Source of the DNA: Adlercreutzia mucosicola DSM 19490
GTDB taxonomy: Bacteria > Actinomycetota > Coriobacteriia > Coriobacteriales > Eggerthellaceae
Assembly: GCF_000422625.1 (NCBI RefSeq)
Contig: NZ_AUGK01000005.1
Location: forward strand, 1 to 64,000
DNA: 64,000 bases
Direction of reading: 5' to 3'
The notes under the pieces: model-generated
Seen by the model: only the letters and a program-made list of their open reading frames with translations
What the model was told of the DNA's origin: nothing
Database searches by the model: none
Position numbers and translations under genes: made by a program
Shown here: piece by piece, positions 7,104 through 15,381 of the stretch
Layout of the letters: every line of letters begins with the position of its first letter
Numbering within the stretch: the first letter of the stretch is position 1

Positions 7104-8650
7104 TACAGCAAGTCCTCCAAATCGCCCAAGCTCGCCGAGAAGTCGGCGATCACGGCGTTCTCCAGCTCGGCGTACTCGGACGATTCCAGCGGCTGGTAGG
7201 CGGCGAGCTTGTCGAAGAGGTTGTCGCGGGTGACCGGCTGGTAGCGACGGGCGACAAGCCCCTGCTTGTAGGCGTCTTCCAGAGCCTCACGGGCGGCCAT
7301 GTAGATGTCGTAGCGCGGCATGTTCGCCGACAGGCGCACCAGCTCGTCGCGGCTCACGGCGCGGATGGAGGGATGGGCCCGAGCGAGGTCCATCCAGATA
7401 TCGGCGCGCTCGGCCTCGGTGGGATAGTCGATCTCGACGGGCGTGAAGGGGTAGAGCAGATCGAGGAAGAACGGATCTATCACCTCGGGGGAATGGGCCG
7501 AGGCCAGCACGTACACGTCGGGATTCTCCACCGCCTGGCGGATGAGGTTCACCGCCTCGCGGGCACCCCGGGACATGGCGGCCATGAGAAAGCCCGCCAT
7601 ATCGTCGGCTGTTTCCGCCAAAGGCGAGCCCCACAGGTCGATATCTTCCAGCACGAGCACCCCGCCGCCCTCGAAGCCGCGACGTAGGGCCCCCAGCCCG
7701 TCGGCATCGGCGGCCTGGGCCGTGACGCACAGCATGGGCACGCCCTGGAAGGACTCCTCCATGCGCATGCGCACCGCGGGAAGCCCCAGCTCGCCCACGG
7801 TGGCCATCATGAAGCGGCTGGCATCTTCGCGGGCCGGCGAGCAGAACAGCAGGTTATCGGCCACGGGCATGCCCTCCAGGCCGTGACGGCTGTTCAGCAT
7901 GGCCACGAAGGCGTCGAACTCCGGGTCGCCGGCCAAGCCGATGCCGAGGGCGCGCATGCGCTCCACGGCGGCGGCGAAGCCGGGCACCGAGTTGTAGGTG
8001 AAGATGTCCACCGGCTGCGCCCCCTCGGGCGCCGCCGCCGGACCGGCCACGGCCCCGCCGGGCACGACCCCGGGCCCAACCATCCCCGGCATCACCGCGC
8101 CGGCGGGCGTGCCGGCCGGACCATCTGGGCCCGGCACCTTGCCCCCAGGTCCATCGGCCCCGGGTCCCGAATCATCCGGAGCGTCGCCGGGCACCGACGC
8201 CACCGCGGCAATGAAAGGGGCGCCTGCCAGCGGCGGTGCCATAATCATCCCCAGGGCTTCCTGGGACAGGGCCTCGGACATTTCCTCCAGATCGTCGCGG
8301 GAGATGCCGAACTGCTCCAGGCGATCGAGGGCCAGGCCCTGCAGCTGCTCGGTGCAGGCGGCCAGCTCGTCGGTGGACAGATAGGGCTCCAGGCGCTCGA
8401 AGATGTACTCGGCCAGGGATCGCTCGCCCGTAGAGCAGGCCACCCGCCACGCCTGCTTCAGGCCGAAGATGGCGTCTTCCGAAGGCGAGTCGGCTTCCGA
8501 GGCCTGCTCGAAGGCCGCCAGATAGAGATGAAGGCCCAGGCGGGCATCTCCTGCTTCGCAGGCCGCCGTGGCCCGAGCCAGGTAATCTGTTGACGCGTTG
8601 GCAGCGCCATCGCCGCAAGGGGGCACATTCGCATCCGTATTTTCGAACAT
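7103..8650 (-). CDS. AAA-like protein with degenerate P-loop (function unknown)
   Basis: This 515-aa protein is one I do not recognise by name. Residues 1-140 are helical and repeat-like, reminiscent of TPR. Residues about 145-210 are a Gly/Pro-rich linker (PGPDGPAGTPAG and similar). Residues about 215-515 look like an AAA ATPase core: NLLFCSPAREDAS stands where a Walker A is expected but lacks GxxGxGK[ST]. GVLVLEDIDLWG (about 329-340) is a good Walker B, VYVLASAHSPEVID resembles a sensor-1 strand, and a helical lid follows. ATP binding is therefore doubtful. GAGAGG lies 9-14 bases before ATG 8650. It heads the operon with mutY and mntP; the one-base overlap with mutY suggests coupled expression, not necessarily a shared pathway. 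Confidence 0.6.
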   Translation of the reverse strand: MFENTDANVPPCGDGAANASTDYLARATAACEAGDARLGLHLYLAAFEQASEADSPSEDAIFGLKQAWRVACSTGERSLAEYIFERLEPYLSTDELAACTEQLQGLALDRLEQFGISRDDLEEMSEALSQEALGMIMAPPLAGAPFIAAVASVPGDAPDDSGPGADGPGGKVPGPDGPAGTPAGAVMPGMVGPGVVPGGAVAGPAAAPEGAQPVDIFTYNSVPGFAAAVERMRALGIGLAGDPEFDAFVAMLNSRHGLEGMPVADNLLFCSPAREDASRFMMATVGELGLPAVRMRMEESFQGVPMLCVTAQAADADGLGALRRGFEGGGVLVLEDIDLWGSPLAETADDMAGFLMAAMSRGAREAVNLIRQAVENPDVYVLASAHSPEVIDPFFLDLLYPFTPVEIDYPTEAERADIWMDLARAHPSIRAVSRDELVRLSANMPRYDIYMAAREALEDAYKQGLVARRYQPVTRDNLFDKLAAYQPLESSEYAELENAVIADFSASLGDLEDLL

Positions 8651-8808
8651 AAGCTGCTACCTCTCATAGGCCGCGGACCCGAAACTGGCCCGCTCATCGT
8701 GTGTCGGCGCTATTTTATCGAACAAAAGATCGCTTGAATAGGGTATTTTCTCATTTCAACAACCCACTCCACGGCTTTTCCCTCTGTGGGGCCAATACGG
8801 GACAGCGA

Positions 8809-8824
8809 GCGGGTTTTCGCCCGC
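8809..8824 (-). terminator. Weak hairpin after the HAD phosphatase gene
   Basis: GCGGG (8809-8813) pairs with CCCGC (8820-8824) across a 6-nt loop, seven bases beyond the HAD gene stop (8831-8833) on the minus strand. No T-run follows. The remaining 8651-8808 spacer should hold the promoter of the AAA-like gene and is A/T-rich at about 8710-8765. Confidence 0.3.
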
Positions 8825-8830
8825 ATCAGG

Positions 8831-9673
8831 CTACTTCTCCCCCGACGCCCAATCGAGGATCGCATAGCCCTCGGCATTGGCCGTACGCGTCAGCGGACGA
8901 TCGGGCGTGACCGCGAAGGCCTCCTTGGCCGCGGCCAGCATCGCACGATCGGAGTGATGGTCGCCGTAGGCCCAGGCCAGCTCCCAGCCGTCCTCTCCGA
9001 ACAGCTCGTCGCACACCTTCCGCAGGGCCTGGACCTTTTGAGGGCCCTCCACGGGCAGGCTGGCCACCTGGTCGGTGTAGTTTCCCCGGCCGTCGACCCG
9101 CATGCGCGTGGCGATGGCGTACTGGATGGGATGGCGCTGCATGGCGGCGGCGATGATGGGCTCAAAGGTTGCCGACACCACGAGCACCGCATGGCCCGCC
9201 GCCTCGTGGTCCGCCATGGCCCGCTCGGCCTCGGGACGGAAGCGCTCGTCGATGTACTCGTCGTAGAACTCGCACAGGAAGCGGTTCACCTCGGCCGCCG
9301 ATATACCGGCAAAGGCACGGAACACCAGACCGCGCACCCAGCTCTCGTTCTGGGGCAGGCGGGCCTTGTAGCAGCCGGCCCACACCAGGATGCGGGCCAC
9401 CACCGACGGCGCCAGCAGCTTGTGGCGCGCCAGGTAGCGCACGAGCAGCACCGGCGAGTTGCCGCGGATGCAGGTGCCATCGAAGTCGAAGGCCGCCACT
9501 TGCACGCGCCCCTCGGGAGTACGCGCGAAGGGACCGCCGATCAGGCGCGTGGCACCGAGCGCGGCGGGCGTCACGCGGCAAACGCCCTCGGGAAGCCGGG
9601 TCTCGGTGCCGCAATCTGCAGCATCGTCGCCGCCCTCGGGGATAAGCACGTAGGAATTCTGCGCTCTGGCCAT
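8831..9673 (-). CDS. HAD-IB family phosphatase (SerB-like)
   Basis: This protein of about 280 aa belongs to the haloacid dehalogenase superfamily, subfamily IB. Motif I is AFDFDGTCIRGNS (nucleophile Asp, about 61-73), motif II VLVVSAT, motif III the lysine in GPQKVQAL, and motif IV YGDHHSDRAML. The helical cap lies between motifs I and II. Family members hydrolyse phosphomonoesters such as phosphoserine or phospholipid head-group phosphates; the substrate cannot be told here. The frame is open to a GTG at 9748, but ATG at 9673 removes an unlikely 25-residue leader. GAAGGA lies 13 bases upstream of it, a loose spacing, so the start is uncertain. It is a single gene between the ABC exporter and the AAA operon. 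Confidence 0.82.
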   Translation of the reverse strand: MARAQNSYVLIPEGGDDAADCGTETRLPEGVCRVTPAALGATRLIGGPFARTPEGRVQVAAFDFDGTCIRGNSPVLLVRYLARHKLLAPSVVARILVWAGCYKARLPQNESWVRGLVFRAFAGISAAEVNRFLCEFYDEYIDERFRPEAERAMADHEAAGHAVLVVSATFEPIIAAAMQRHPIQYAIATRMRVDGRGNYTDQVASLPVEGPQKVQALRKVCDELFGEDGWELAWAYGDHHSDRAMLAAAKEAFAVTPDRPLTRTANAEGYAILDWASGEK

Positions 9674-9773
9674 AATGAGTCGTCGATCCTTCGAGTTGGT
9701 CGCTTCAAACGAGCCTCTATGATACCAAAAACCCCGAAGAGCGCCCACACCTCCGCGAATTACCAGGAAACTT

Positions 9774-11726
9774 TTACCGTGCCGTGGGAATAGCGGGAGG
9801 ATGTCGAAGGGTCGGTGGCCCCGCAGTCCCTCTCCCCTCGCCTTCGAAGCGATCGTTGCAGGCGGCGAACTGGGAGGCGTACAGATCGGCGTAGAACCCG
9901 CCCGCGGCCAAAAGCTCGTCGTGGGTACCCTGCTCCGCGATGTCGCCGTCGCGCATCACTAAGATGAGATCGGCCCGGCGGATGGTGGACAGCCGGTGCG
10001 CGATCACGAACGAGGTGCGGCCCTCCATAAGGCGGTCCATGGCCCTTTGAATGCGCGCCTCGGTGCGCGTATCCACCGACGAGGTAGCCTCGTCCAAGAT
10101 GAGCATGCGGCGATCGGCCAAAAGCGCCCGGGCGATAGTGAGCAGCTGCCGCTGGCCCGCCGAGATGTTCGACGCGTCCTCGTTGATGACGAAGTCGTAG
10201 CCGCCGGGCAGCGTGCGGATGAAGTGGTCGGCGCAGGCCTCGCGGGCCGCGGCCTCCACCGCCTCGTCGGTGGCGTCCAAGCGGCCGTAGCGGATGTTCT
10301 CGCGGATCGTGCCCGAGAAAAGCCAGGTATCCTGCAGCACCATGGCGAACAGGCCGCGCACCTGGGCCCGCGTCAGATCGCGGATATCGACGCCGCCGAT
10401 GCGGATGGCCCCGGCGTCCACGTCGTAGAAGCGCATGAGCAGCTTCACCATGGTGGTCTTGCCCGCTCCTGTGGGCCCCACGATGGCCACGGTGCGCCCC
10501 GCGGCCACCTGGGCCGAGAAGTCGCGGATGACCGGGGCATCGGGGCTGTATCCGAAGCGCACGGAGTCGAAGGCGACGTCGCTGGCAAGGCCGTTGGCGT
10601 CCACCGTGGCCGGCGCGTCGTCCATCTCGGGAAGATCGAGGAAGGCGAATATGCGCTCGGCGGCCGCGGCGAGGGACTGCAGCACATTGGACACCTGGGC
10701 CAGCTGGGTGATGGGCTGGGTGAAGTTCTTCACGTACTGGATGAAGGCCTGAATGTCGCCCACGGTGATGGCGCCGGTCACGGCGAAGAACGCACCAGAC
10801 ACGGCCACGGCCACATAGCCCAGATTCCCCACGAAGCCGAGCACCGGCATCATGAGGCCCGAGAGGAACTGGGCCTTCCAGCCGGCGTTGAACAGAGCAT
10901 CGTTATCGCGCTCGTAGGCCTCCACGGTGGCGCCCTCGCGCCCGAAGGCCTTCACCACGGCGTGGCCCGAGAAAGTCTCCTCCACCTGGCCGTTCAGGGC
11001 GCCTAACAGCCGCTGCTGGGCCACGAAGTGCTTCTGGGACAGGCGCACCACCACGACCACGAGCGCGCTGGAGACGGGGATCATGGCCAGGGCCACCAGC
11101 GTCATGACCCAGTTGATGGACAGCATCATGGCCAGCACGCCCACCACGGTGACCACCGAGGTGATGAGCTGGGTGACGCCCTGGTTCAGGCTCTGGCCCA
11201 AAGTGTCCACGTCGTTGGTGATGCGCGAGAGGGTGTCGCCGGTGGAGCTCTTCTCGAAATAGCCGAAGGGCACGCGCTCGATCTTGCGGGCGATGGCGTC
11301 GCGCAGACGGTAGCAGGTCTGCTGGGACACGTAGCTCATCACCCAGGACTGCACCCAGGCGCAGGCCGCCGAGGCCACATACAGCCCCAGCGTGACCAGC
11401 AGGATGCGGCCGATGGCGTCGAAATCGATGGAACCGGTGCCCGCCGCAGCGGCCACGGTACCGTCGAAGAGCACGGTGGTGGCCTCGGAGAGCACTTTCG
11501 GGCCCACGATGGAGAACACCGTGGAGCCGATGGCGAAGACGAGCACCAGTGCGATACGCCCCTTGAACTGCCCCATGAAGGCCAGCATCCGCCGCATGGT
11601 GGCGCCGAAGTGCAGCGGCTTCTCGCCGCCCATCACGGCCCCGGCCGGTCCGTGCCCACCGGGCCCGCGACCAGGGCCGCCCGCTCCGCGTCCCGCCCGG
11701 GGAATCCCCGCCGGATGTCCGCTCAT
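9774..11726 (-). CDS. ABC exporter half-transporter, consensus-site subunit
   Basis: This 650-aa type IV ABC exporter half has an N-terminal Gly/Arg-rich leader (residues 1-35), a six-helix membrane domain (about 50-330) and a nucleotide-binding domain (about 375-620). Walker A is GPTGAGKTT, the Q-loop LQDTWLF, Walker B LILDEATSSVD with its catalytic glutamate, and the H-loop VIAHRLS with its histidine. The signature reads NISAGQ instead of LSGGQ, as in subunits that face a degenerate ATP site. It overlaps the upstream partner gene by 4 bp (ATGA at 11723-11726), so the two are translationally coupled and form a heterodimer of the LmrCD/TM287-288 type. Substrate unknown; multidrug or lipid export are the usual roles. 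Confidence 0.9.
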   Translation of the reverse strand: MSGHPAGIPRAGRGAGGPGRGPGGHGPAGAVMGGEKPLHFGATMRRMLAFMGQFKGRIALVLVFAIGSTVFSIVGPKVLSEATTVLFDGTVAAAAGTGSIDFDAIGRILLVTLGLYVASAACAWVQSWVMSYVSQQTCYRLRDAIARKIERVPFGYFEKSSTGDTLSRITNDVDTLGQSLNQGVTQLITSVVTVVGVLAMMLSINWVMTLVALAMIPVSSALVVVVVRLSQKHFVAQQRLLGALNGQVEETFSGHAVVKAFGREGATVEAYERDNDALFNAGWKAQFLSGLMMPVLGFVGNLGYVAVAVSGAFFAVTGAITVGDIQAFIQYVKNFTQPITQLAQVSNVLQSLAAAAERIFAFLDLPEMDDAPATVDANGLASDVAFDSVRFGYSPDAPVIRDFSAQVAAGRTVAIVGPTGAGKTTMVKLLMRFYDVDAGAIRIGGVDIRDLTRAQVRGLFAMVLQDTWLFSGTIRENIRYGRLDATDEAVEAAAREACADHFIRTLPGGYDFVINEDASNISAGQRQLLTIARALLADRRMLILDEATSSVDTRTEARIQRAMDRLMEGRTSFVIAHRLSTIRRADLILVMRDGDIAEQGTHDELLAAGGFYADLYASQFAACNDRFEGEGRGTAGPPTLRHPPAIPTAR

Positions 11727-13546
11727 AGCGCCCCTCCCTTCTCTTGGCAGCTCAGTTCTTCTTCGGAGAGCTGGGACAGGGCGATCTCGCGGTAGGCGGG
11801 GCAGGCCTCCATCAGCTCGGCGTGGGTGCCCGTGCCCACCACGCGGCCCTCGTCCAGCACGACGATGCGGTCGGCCGTAAGCACCGTGGAGATGCGCTGG
11901 GCCACGATGATCACCGTGGAGCCCGCCGCAAAGGCCGCCAGGCCGGCGCGGACCTGAGCATCGGTGGCGTAGTCAAGCGCCGAGAACGAGTCGTCGAAGA
12001 GGTAGGCCCGCGGCCGGCGCACCAAGGCCCGGGCCATGGCCAGGCGCTGGCGCTGGCCGCCCGACACGTTGGTACCGCCCTGGGCGATGGGGGCGGCCAG
12101 GCCCTCCTCTCGCTCTTCCACGAAGGCCAGGGCCTCGGCGGCGGCCAGAGCCGCGCGGATGTCGTCCGTATCGGCCGTCTCATCGCCGTAGGCGATGTTC
12201 GACTCCACCGTGCCCGCGAACAGGAAGGCCTTCTGGGGCACGTAGCCCAGCTGAGCCCGCAGATCGGCCTGGGCCCACTGGCGCACGTCGATGCCGTCCA
12301 CGGTAACGGCGCCCTCGTTCACATCATAGAAGCGCTCGATCAGCTTCACGATGGTGGACTTCCCCGACCCGGTGGACCCCACGATGGCCAGCGTCGTGCC
12401 CGGCTCGGCCGTAAACGACACGTCCGTGAGCACTGGCTCGCTGTCGTCCTCGTAGCGAAACGACACCTGTTCGAACGCGATGCGGGCACCGCGCGCTTCC
12501 CCGCTCTCCCCCTTCTCGGCCGGGTTCTGCGGGTCGCGCACGGAAGGCTCGGTGCCCAGGATCTCGTTCACGCGCTGGGCGGCCACGTCGGCGCGGGGCA
12601 GCATGATGGAGATCATGCCCATCATAAGGCAGCCCATGATGATGACCATGGCGTAGGTGATAAACGCGATGAGGTCGCCGGTTTGCAGGCTGCCCGCGGC
12701 CACCGAGCCGGCGCCGAACCACACGATGGCCACCGAGGTGAGGTTCATGATCAGCATCATGGCGGGCATCATGAACGCCATGGCGCGGTTGGTGAACAGC
12801 TGGGTGCGCATGAGACGGGCCGAGGCGTCGTCGAAACGGGCCTCCTCGTAGCCGTCGCGGTTGAAGGCGCGCACCACCGGCAGTCCCGTCAGCATCTCGC
12901 GGGCCACCAGGTTCACGCGGTCGATCAGCTTCTGCATGATCTTGAACCGCGGCAGGGTGAGGCGGAACAGCACGGCGATCACCGCGAACGTGGCGGCCAC
13001 GGCCACCACCACGATCCAGCCCAACTGGGGATTGGTGACCATCACCATGACCACGCCGCCGAGCGCCAGGATGGGCGCGTAGAGCACCATGCGCAGCATC
13101 ATCATGCACACGTTCTGGATGAGCACCACGTCATTGGTGCCGCGGGTGATGAGCGAGGCGGCCGAGAAGCGGTTGATCTCGGCATCGGAGAAAGCCACCA
13201 CGCGGGCGAACAGGCGGCGGCGCAGGTCGCGGCCGATGCTCGCGCCGGTGCGCGAGGCCACGAAGCTGATGGCCACGTCGATGATCATGGCAAAAGCCGC
13301 CACGACCAGCATGACCACGCCGATGCGACCCAGATAGGCCATCTGCATGGGGAACAGATCGACGCCGGCGGCCTTATAGCCCTCCAAAACCTCCACGTCC
13401 TCCACGCCCGACTGGGCGATGCCCACGTCCACGATCTGGGAGGTGAACACCGGCAGTGCCAAATCGCAGGCCGCCTTCAGCGCCAACAGCAGCACTACCA
13501 GCGCCACGGCGCCCTTGTGGCCGCCGAGAAACCGAATCACACCCAT
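11723..13546 (-). CDS. ABC exporter half-transporter, degenerate-site subunit
   Basis: This 607-aa partner of the downstream ABC gene has a six-helix exporter domain (about 1-310) and a nucleotide-binding domain (about 355-600). Walker A is GSTGSGKST, the Q-loop VPQKAFLF, and the signature NVSGGQ. The Walker B glutamate is aspartate (YLFDDSFSALD) and the switch histidine is glutamine (IVAQRIS). Both changes fall in the ATP site completed by the partner's altered signature. This is the standard asymmetric arrangement of heterodimeric exporters, with one non-hydrolysing and one consensus site. I chose ATG 13546 (GAGGTG five bases upstream, MGVIRFLGGHKG N-terminus) over the open frame extending to 14182, which runs antisense-like through GC-rich spacer and the azlD gene. 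Confidence 0.9.
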   Translation of the reverse strand: MGVIRFLGGHKGAVALVVLLLALKAACDLALPVFTSQIVDVGIAQSGVEDVEVLEGYKAAGVDLFPMQMAYLGRIGVVMLVVAAFAMIIDVAISFVASRTGASIGRDLRRRLFARVVAFSDAEINRFSAASLITRGTNDVVLIQNVCMMMLRMVLYAPILALGGVVMVMVTNPQLGWIVVVAVAATFAVIAVLFRLTLPRFKIMQKLIDRVNLVAREMLTGLPVVRAFNRDGYEEARFDDASARLMRTQLFTNRAMAFMMPAMMLIMNLTSVAIVWFGAGSVAAGSLQTGDLIAFITYAMVIIMGCLMMGMISIMLPRADVAAQRVNEILGTEPSVRDPQNPAEKGESGEARGARIAFEQVSFRYEDDSEPVLTDVSFTAEPGTTLAIVGSTGSGKSTIVKLIERFYDVNEGAVTVDGIDVRQWAQADLRAQLGYVPQKAFLFAGTVESNIAYGDETADTDDIRAALAAAEALAFVEEREEGLAAPIAQGGTNVSGGQRQRLAMARALVRRPRAYLFDDSFSALDYATDAQVRAGLAAFAAGSTVIIVAQRISTVLTADRIVVLDEGRVVGTGTHAELMEACPAYREIALSQLSEEELSCQEKGGAL

Positions 13547-13824
13547 AGGCACCTCGCTCGCTTGGGCGCTCCCGGCGCCCGTCTCGTTTGCGAGCATTCT
13601 AATGCAGCCCCGCCACCGCACCCGCGACGGTCCCCGAAAGTGCAGCGAAACAGTTGAGGAACGGGAACGCGGGGCGCAGCAGCGCACGCAGCGGGCAACG
13701 GGCGCCAGGGCGAGGGGCTGCGGCGGAAACGGGCGGCGGGAGGGGGCGGCGGGAAAGAGCGGCGGAAGTGACGCGAACAAGCGCGGCGAAAGAGGGGAGC
13801 AGACGGCGGGAAAGAGCGCACTTG
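13547..13824. other. GC-rich spacer upstream of the ABC exporter
   Basis: This 278-bp spacer is very GC-rich. The motif GGCGGGAAAGAG occurs twice (about 13750 and 13806) amid GGCGG repeats. Open frames across it are compositional. It should hold the ABC operon promoter and the azlCD terminator; I cannot point to either with confidence. Confidence 0.4.
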
Positions 13825-14154
13825 CTACACGGCAAAGAAGGCCAGGGCCGCGTACACGCCCACGCCGGCCACGGCCGTCCACAGAAGCGACTGGGTCTTG
13901 GCGGCCACGAGGGCCGAGGCCACCGCGGCCACAAGCGGGATGGCCGCCGGCCAGATGCCGGCATCGAACATGCCAGGGTTCAGAAGGTCGTTGGCCACAA
14001 GGGCCGCGAAGGCCGCCGGCGGAATGAAGCCCAGGGCGCGCTCCAGGTTCTCGGGCAGCGCCTTGCCCTTCAGCAAAAACAGCGGGATAACGCGACAGGC
14101 CCACATGGCCAGCACGCAGCCGACCAGCACGATCCAGAACTGATCCCAGCTCAT
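13825..14154 (-). CDS. azlD: AzlD branched-chain amino acid exporter, small subunit
   Basis: This 109-aa membrane protein has about four hydrophobic segments. Family features are visible: the early WACRVIPLFLLKG and the LGFIPPAAFAALVANDLL segment. AzlD pairs with AzlC to export branched-chain amino acids or analogues (the B. subtilis azlCD locus gives azaleucine resistance). The length matches the family (about 100-110 aa). Its ATG (14152-14154) overlaps the azlC TGA in an ATGA quartet, so the two are translated together. Confidence 0.92.
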   Translation of the reverse strand: MSWDQFWIVLVGCVLAMWACRVIPLFLLKGKALPENLERALGFIPPAAFAALVANDLLNPGMFDAGIWPAAIPLVAAVASALVAAKTQSLLWTAVAGVGVYAALAFFAV

Positions 14155-15020
14155 CGACCCTCACCGCCCTTCTCTTCCGCAACGCCCGAGCCCGGCTGCG
14201 AGGCCGCCGCCCCCGTAGGGGCGCAACCCGGCGGCGTCTCCGGAGAGGCGCCCTTCAGCCCGGCCGCCGCGTCGCCGGCCGTCGCGGCCGCGTCGCCTGT
14301 CGCCGCAGTGGATGGCGCCACCGTGTCCCTCTTCCCCACCGTGAGGGCGAAGGCCATGGCGCACACCACGCCGGCCACGGCACCGATGAGGATGGCCGGG
14401 CCGGTGAGACCAGCGGCCTTGCACACGTACACGCCGAGGGCCGCCACGGCCATGGCGATGATATTCGCGGACGTGAACTTCTGGGTGACCAGAAGGCAGA
14501 TGAAAATGGCCGTCATAGCGAAGGCAGCGATGTTCACGGGAATGGCCACCGCCGCGCCCACGGCGCAGCCGATGACGTTGGAGATGGTCCAGGAGCTCTG
14601 GGAGAACAGGTTCACCATGAGGGCACGGTCCACCGACCAGTTGCCCTCGGCGAAGCGCTGGGTGTTCACGCCGTAGGACTCGTCGGTCACCGTGGCGGCG
14701 AACAGGGCCGCCAGCCAGCGCGGCGTGCGCTCGCAAGTGGGGGCGAACGAGGCGGCGTAGAGCATCTGGCGCGTGTTCACCAGCGACACGCTAGCCGTGA
14801 TGGAGGCGATCGACGACCCGGCCAGGAACATGTTGCAGATCATGAACTGACCGGCGCCCGAGTACAAAAGGGCGCACAGCAGGAACACCTGCAAGGGATT
14901 CAGACCGATGGTGTTCGACAGGATGCCGCAAGGCAGGCCGATGGCCACGTACCCCAGCATGATAGGCGCCGCTGCAGAAAACGCGGAAAGTATGTGCTCT
15001 CGAGAAAACATGACGCCCAT
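14151..15020 (-). CDS. azlC: AzlC branched-chain amino acid exporter, large subunit
   Basis: This protein of about 289 aa is the large subunit of the AzlCD exporter. The conserved segments LGYVAIGLPCGIL, LLYSGAGQFMICNMFLAG and SLVNTRQMLYAASFAP lie in the first 105 residues, with further helices to about residue 230. The last 60 residues form an Ala/Gly/Pro-rich tail with no recognised domain, longer than in textbook AzlC (about 230-250 aa). I place the start at ATG 15020 (AGGTGGG about 13 bases upstream). ATG 15011 three codons later and a GTG at 15083 are alternatives. First gene of the pair. Confidence 0.9.
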   Translation of the reverse strand: MGVMFSREHILSAFSAAAPIMLGYVAIGLPCGILSNTIGLNPLQVFLLCALLYSGAGQFMICNMFLAGSSIASITASVSLVNTRQMLYAASFAPTCERTPRWLAALFAATVTDESYGVNTQRFAEGNWSVDRALMVNLFSQSSWTISNVIGCAVGAAVAIPVNIAAFAMTAIFICLLVTQKFTSANIIAMAVAALGVYVCKAAGLTGPAILIGAVAGVVCAMAFALTVGKRDTVAPSTAATGDAAATAGDAAAGLKGASPETPPGCAPTGAAASQPGSGVAEEKGGEGR

Positions 15021-15102
15021 TATAGCCAACTGACCCACCTCGCGCACCACCAGTTTGCGCAACCGCACAAAAGAACGCCCCAAGCAGCCCGCGAACCAGC
15101 TA

Positions 15103-15265
15103 TCCCGTAGGGGCGGCCTTCAGCCCGCAACCGCAACCCGGGTTGCGGCTGGCAGCCTCTCCATGCCCCCGCAGGGGCGGGCTTCAGGCCGCCCGGTAGC
15201 CGGGTTCGCGGTTGAGGGCGCCTCCCGCTCGCGGAAGGGCTAAAGCCCTCCCCTACGGGACCGTC
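15103..15265. repeat. REP-like extragenic palindromes, three copies
   Basis: TCCCGTAGGGGCGGCCTTCAG (about 15103-15123) recurs in altered form near 15166-15190 (CCGCAGGGGCGGGCTTCAG). It recurs inverted at about 15234-15260, whose reverse complement begins TCCCGTAGGGGAGGG and continues CTTTAGCCC. Each copy can fold on itself. Short GC-rich palindromes in an intergenic spacer, with flanking copies in opposite orientation, resemble REP/BIME elements. They lie between azlC and the terminator of the giant gene. Confidence 0.65.
15131..15148. repeat. Perfect 18-bp palindrome
   Basis: CCGCAACCCGGGTTGCGG is a perfect inverted repeat between the first two REP-like copies. It could be the stem of a BIME-type structure or a protein site. 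Confidence 0.6.
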
Positions 15266-15353
15266 CCGGAGTCTGCGTCCGCGTCAGGGCGCCCGGGATG
15301 GGCACACCTCTTGGCGTCATCAAGAGCACCAAAGGCGCGACACACAACTGAAA

Positions 15354-15375
15354 GGGGCGGCCCGAAGGCCGCCCC
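15354..15375 (-). terminator. Terminator of the giant surface-protein gene
   Basis: A perfect 9-bp stem (GGGGCGGCC 15354-15362 with GGCCGCCCC 15367-15375) closes on a tetraloop that reads TTCG on the minus strand and is followed by TTT. It begins six bases beyond the TAG stop at 15382-15384. The UUCG loop makes it very stable; the U-tract is short. Confidence 0.8.
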
Positions 15376-15381
15376 TGGTTG

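Noticed and set aside
13547-14182. N-terminal extension of the first ABC half-transporter up to 14182
   Set aside because: It runs over the azlD gene and a GC-rich spacer, has Arg/Pro/Ala-rich shadow composition, and ATG 13546 with a good Shine-Dalgarno gives the normal exporter length.
15103-15265. CRISPR array near the palindromes
   Set aside because: Only three diverged, self-palindromic copies in both orientations, with no regular spacers and no cas genes in the window.
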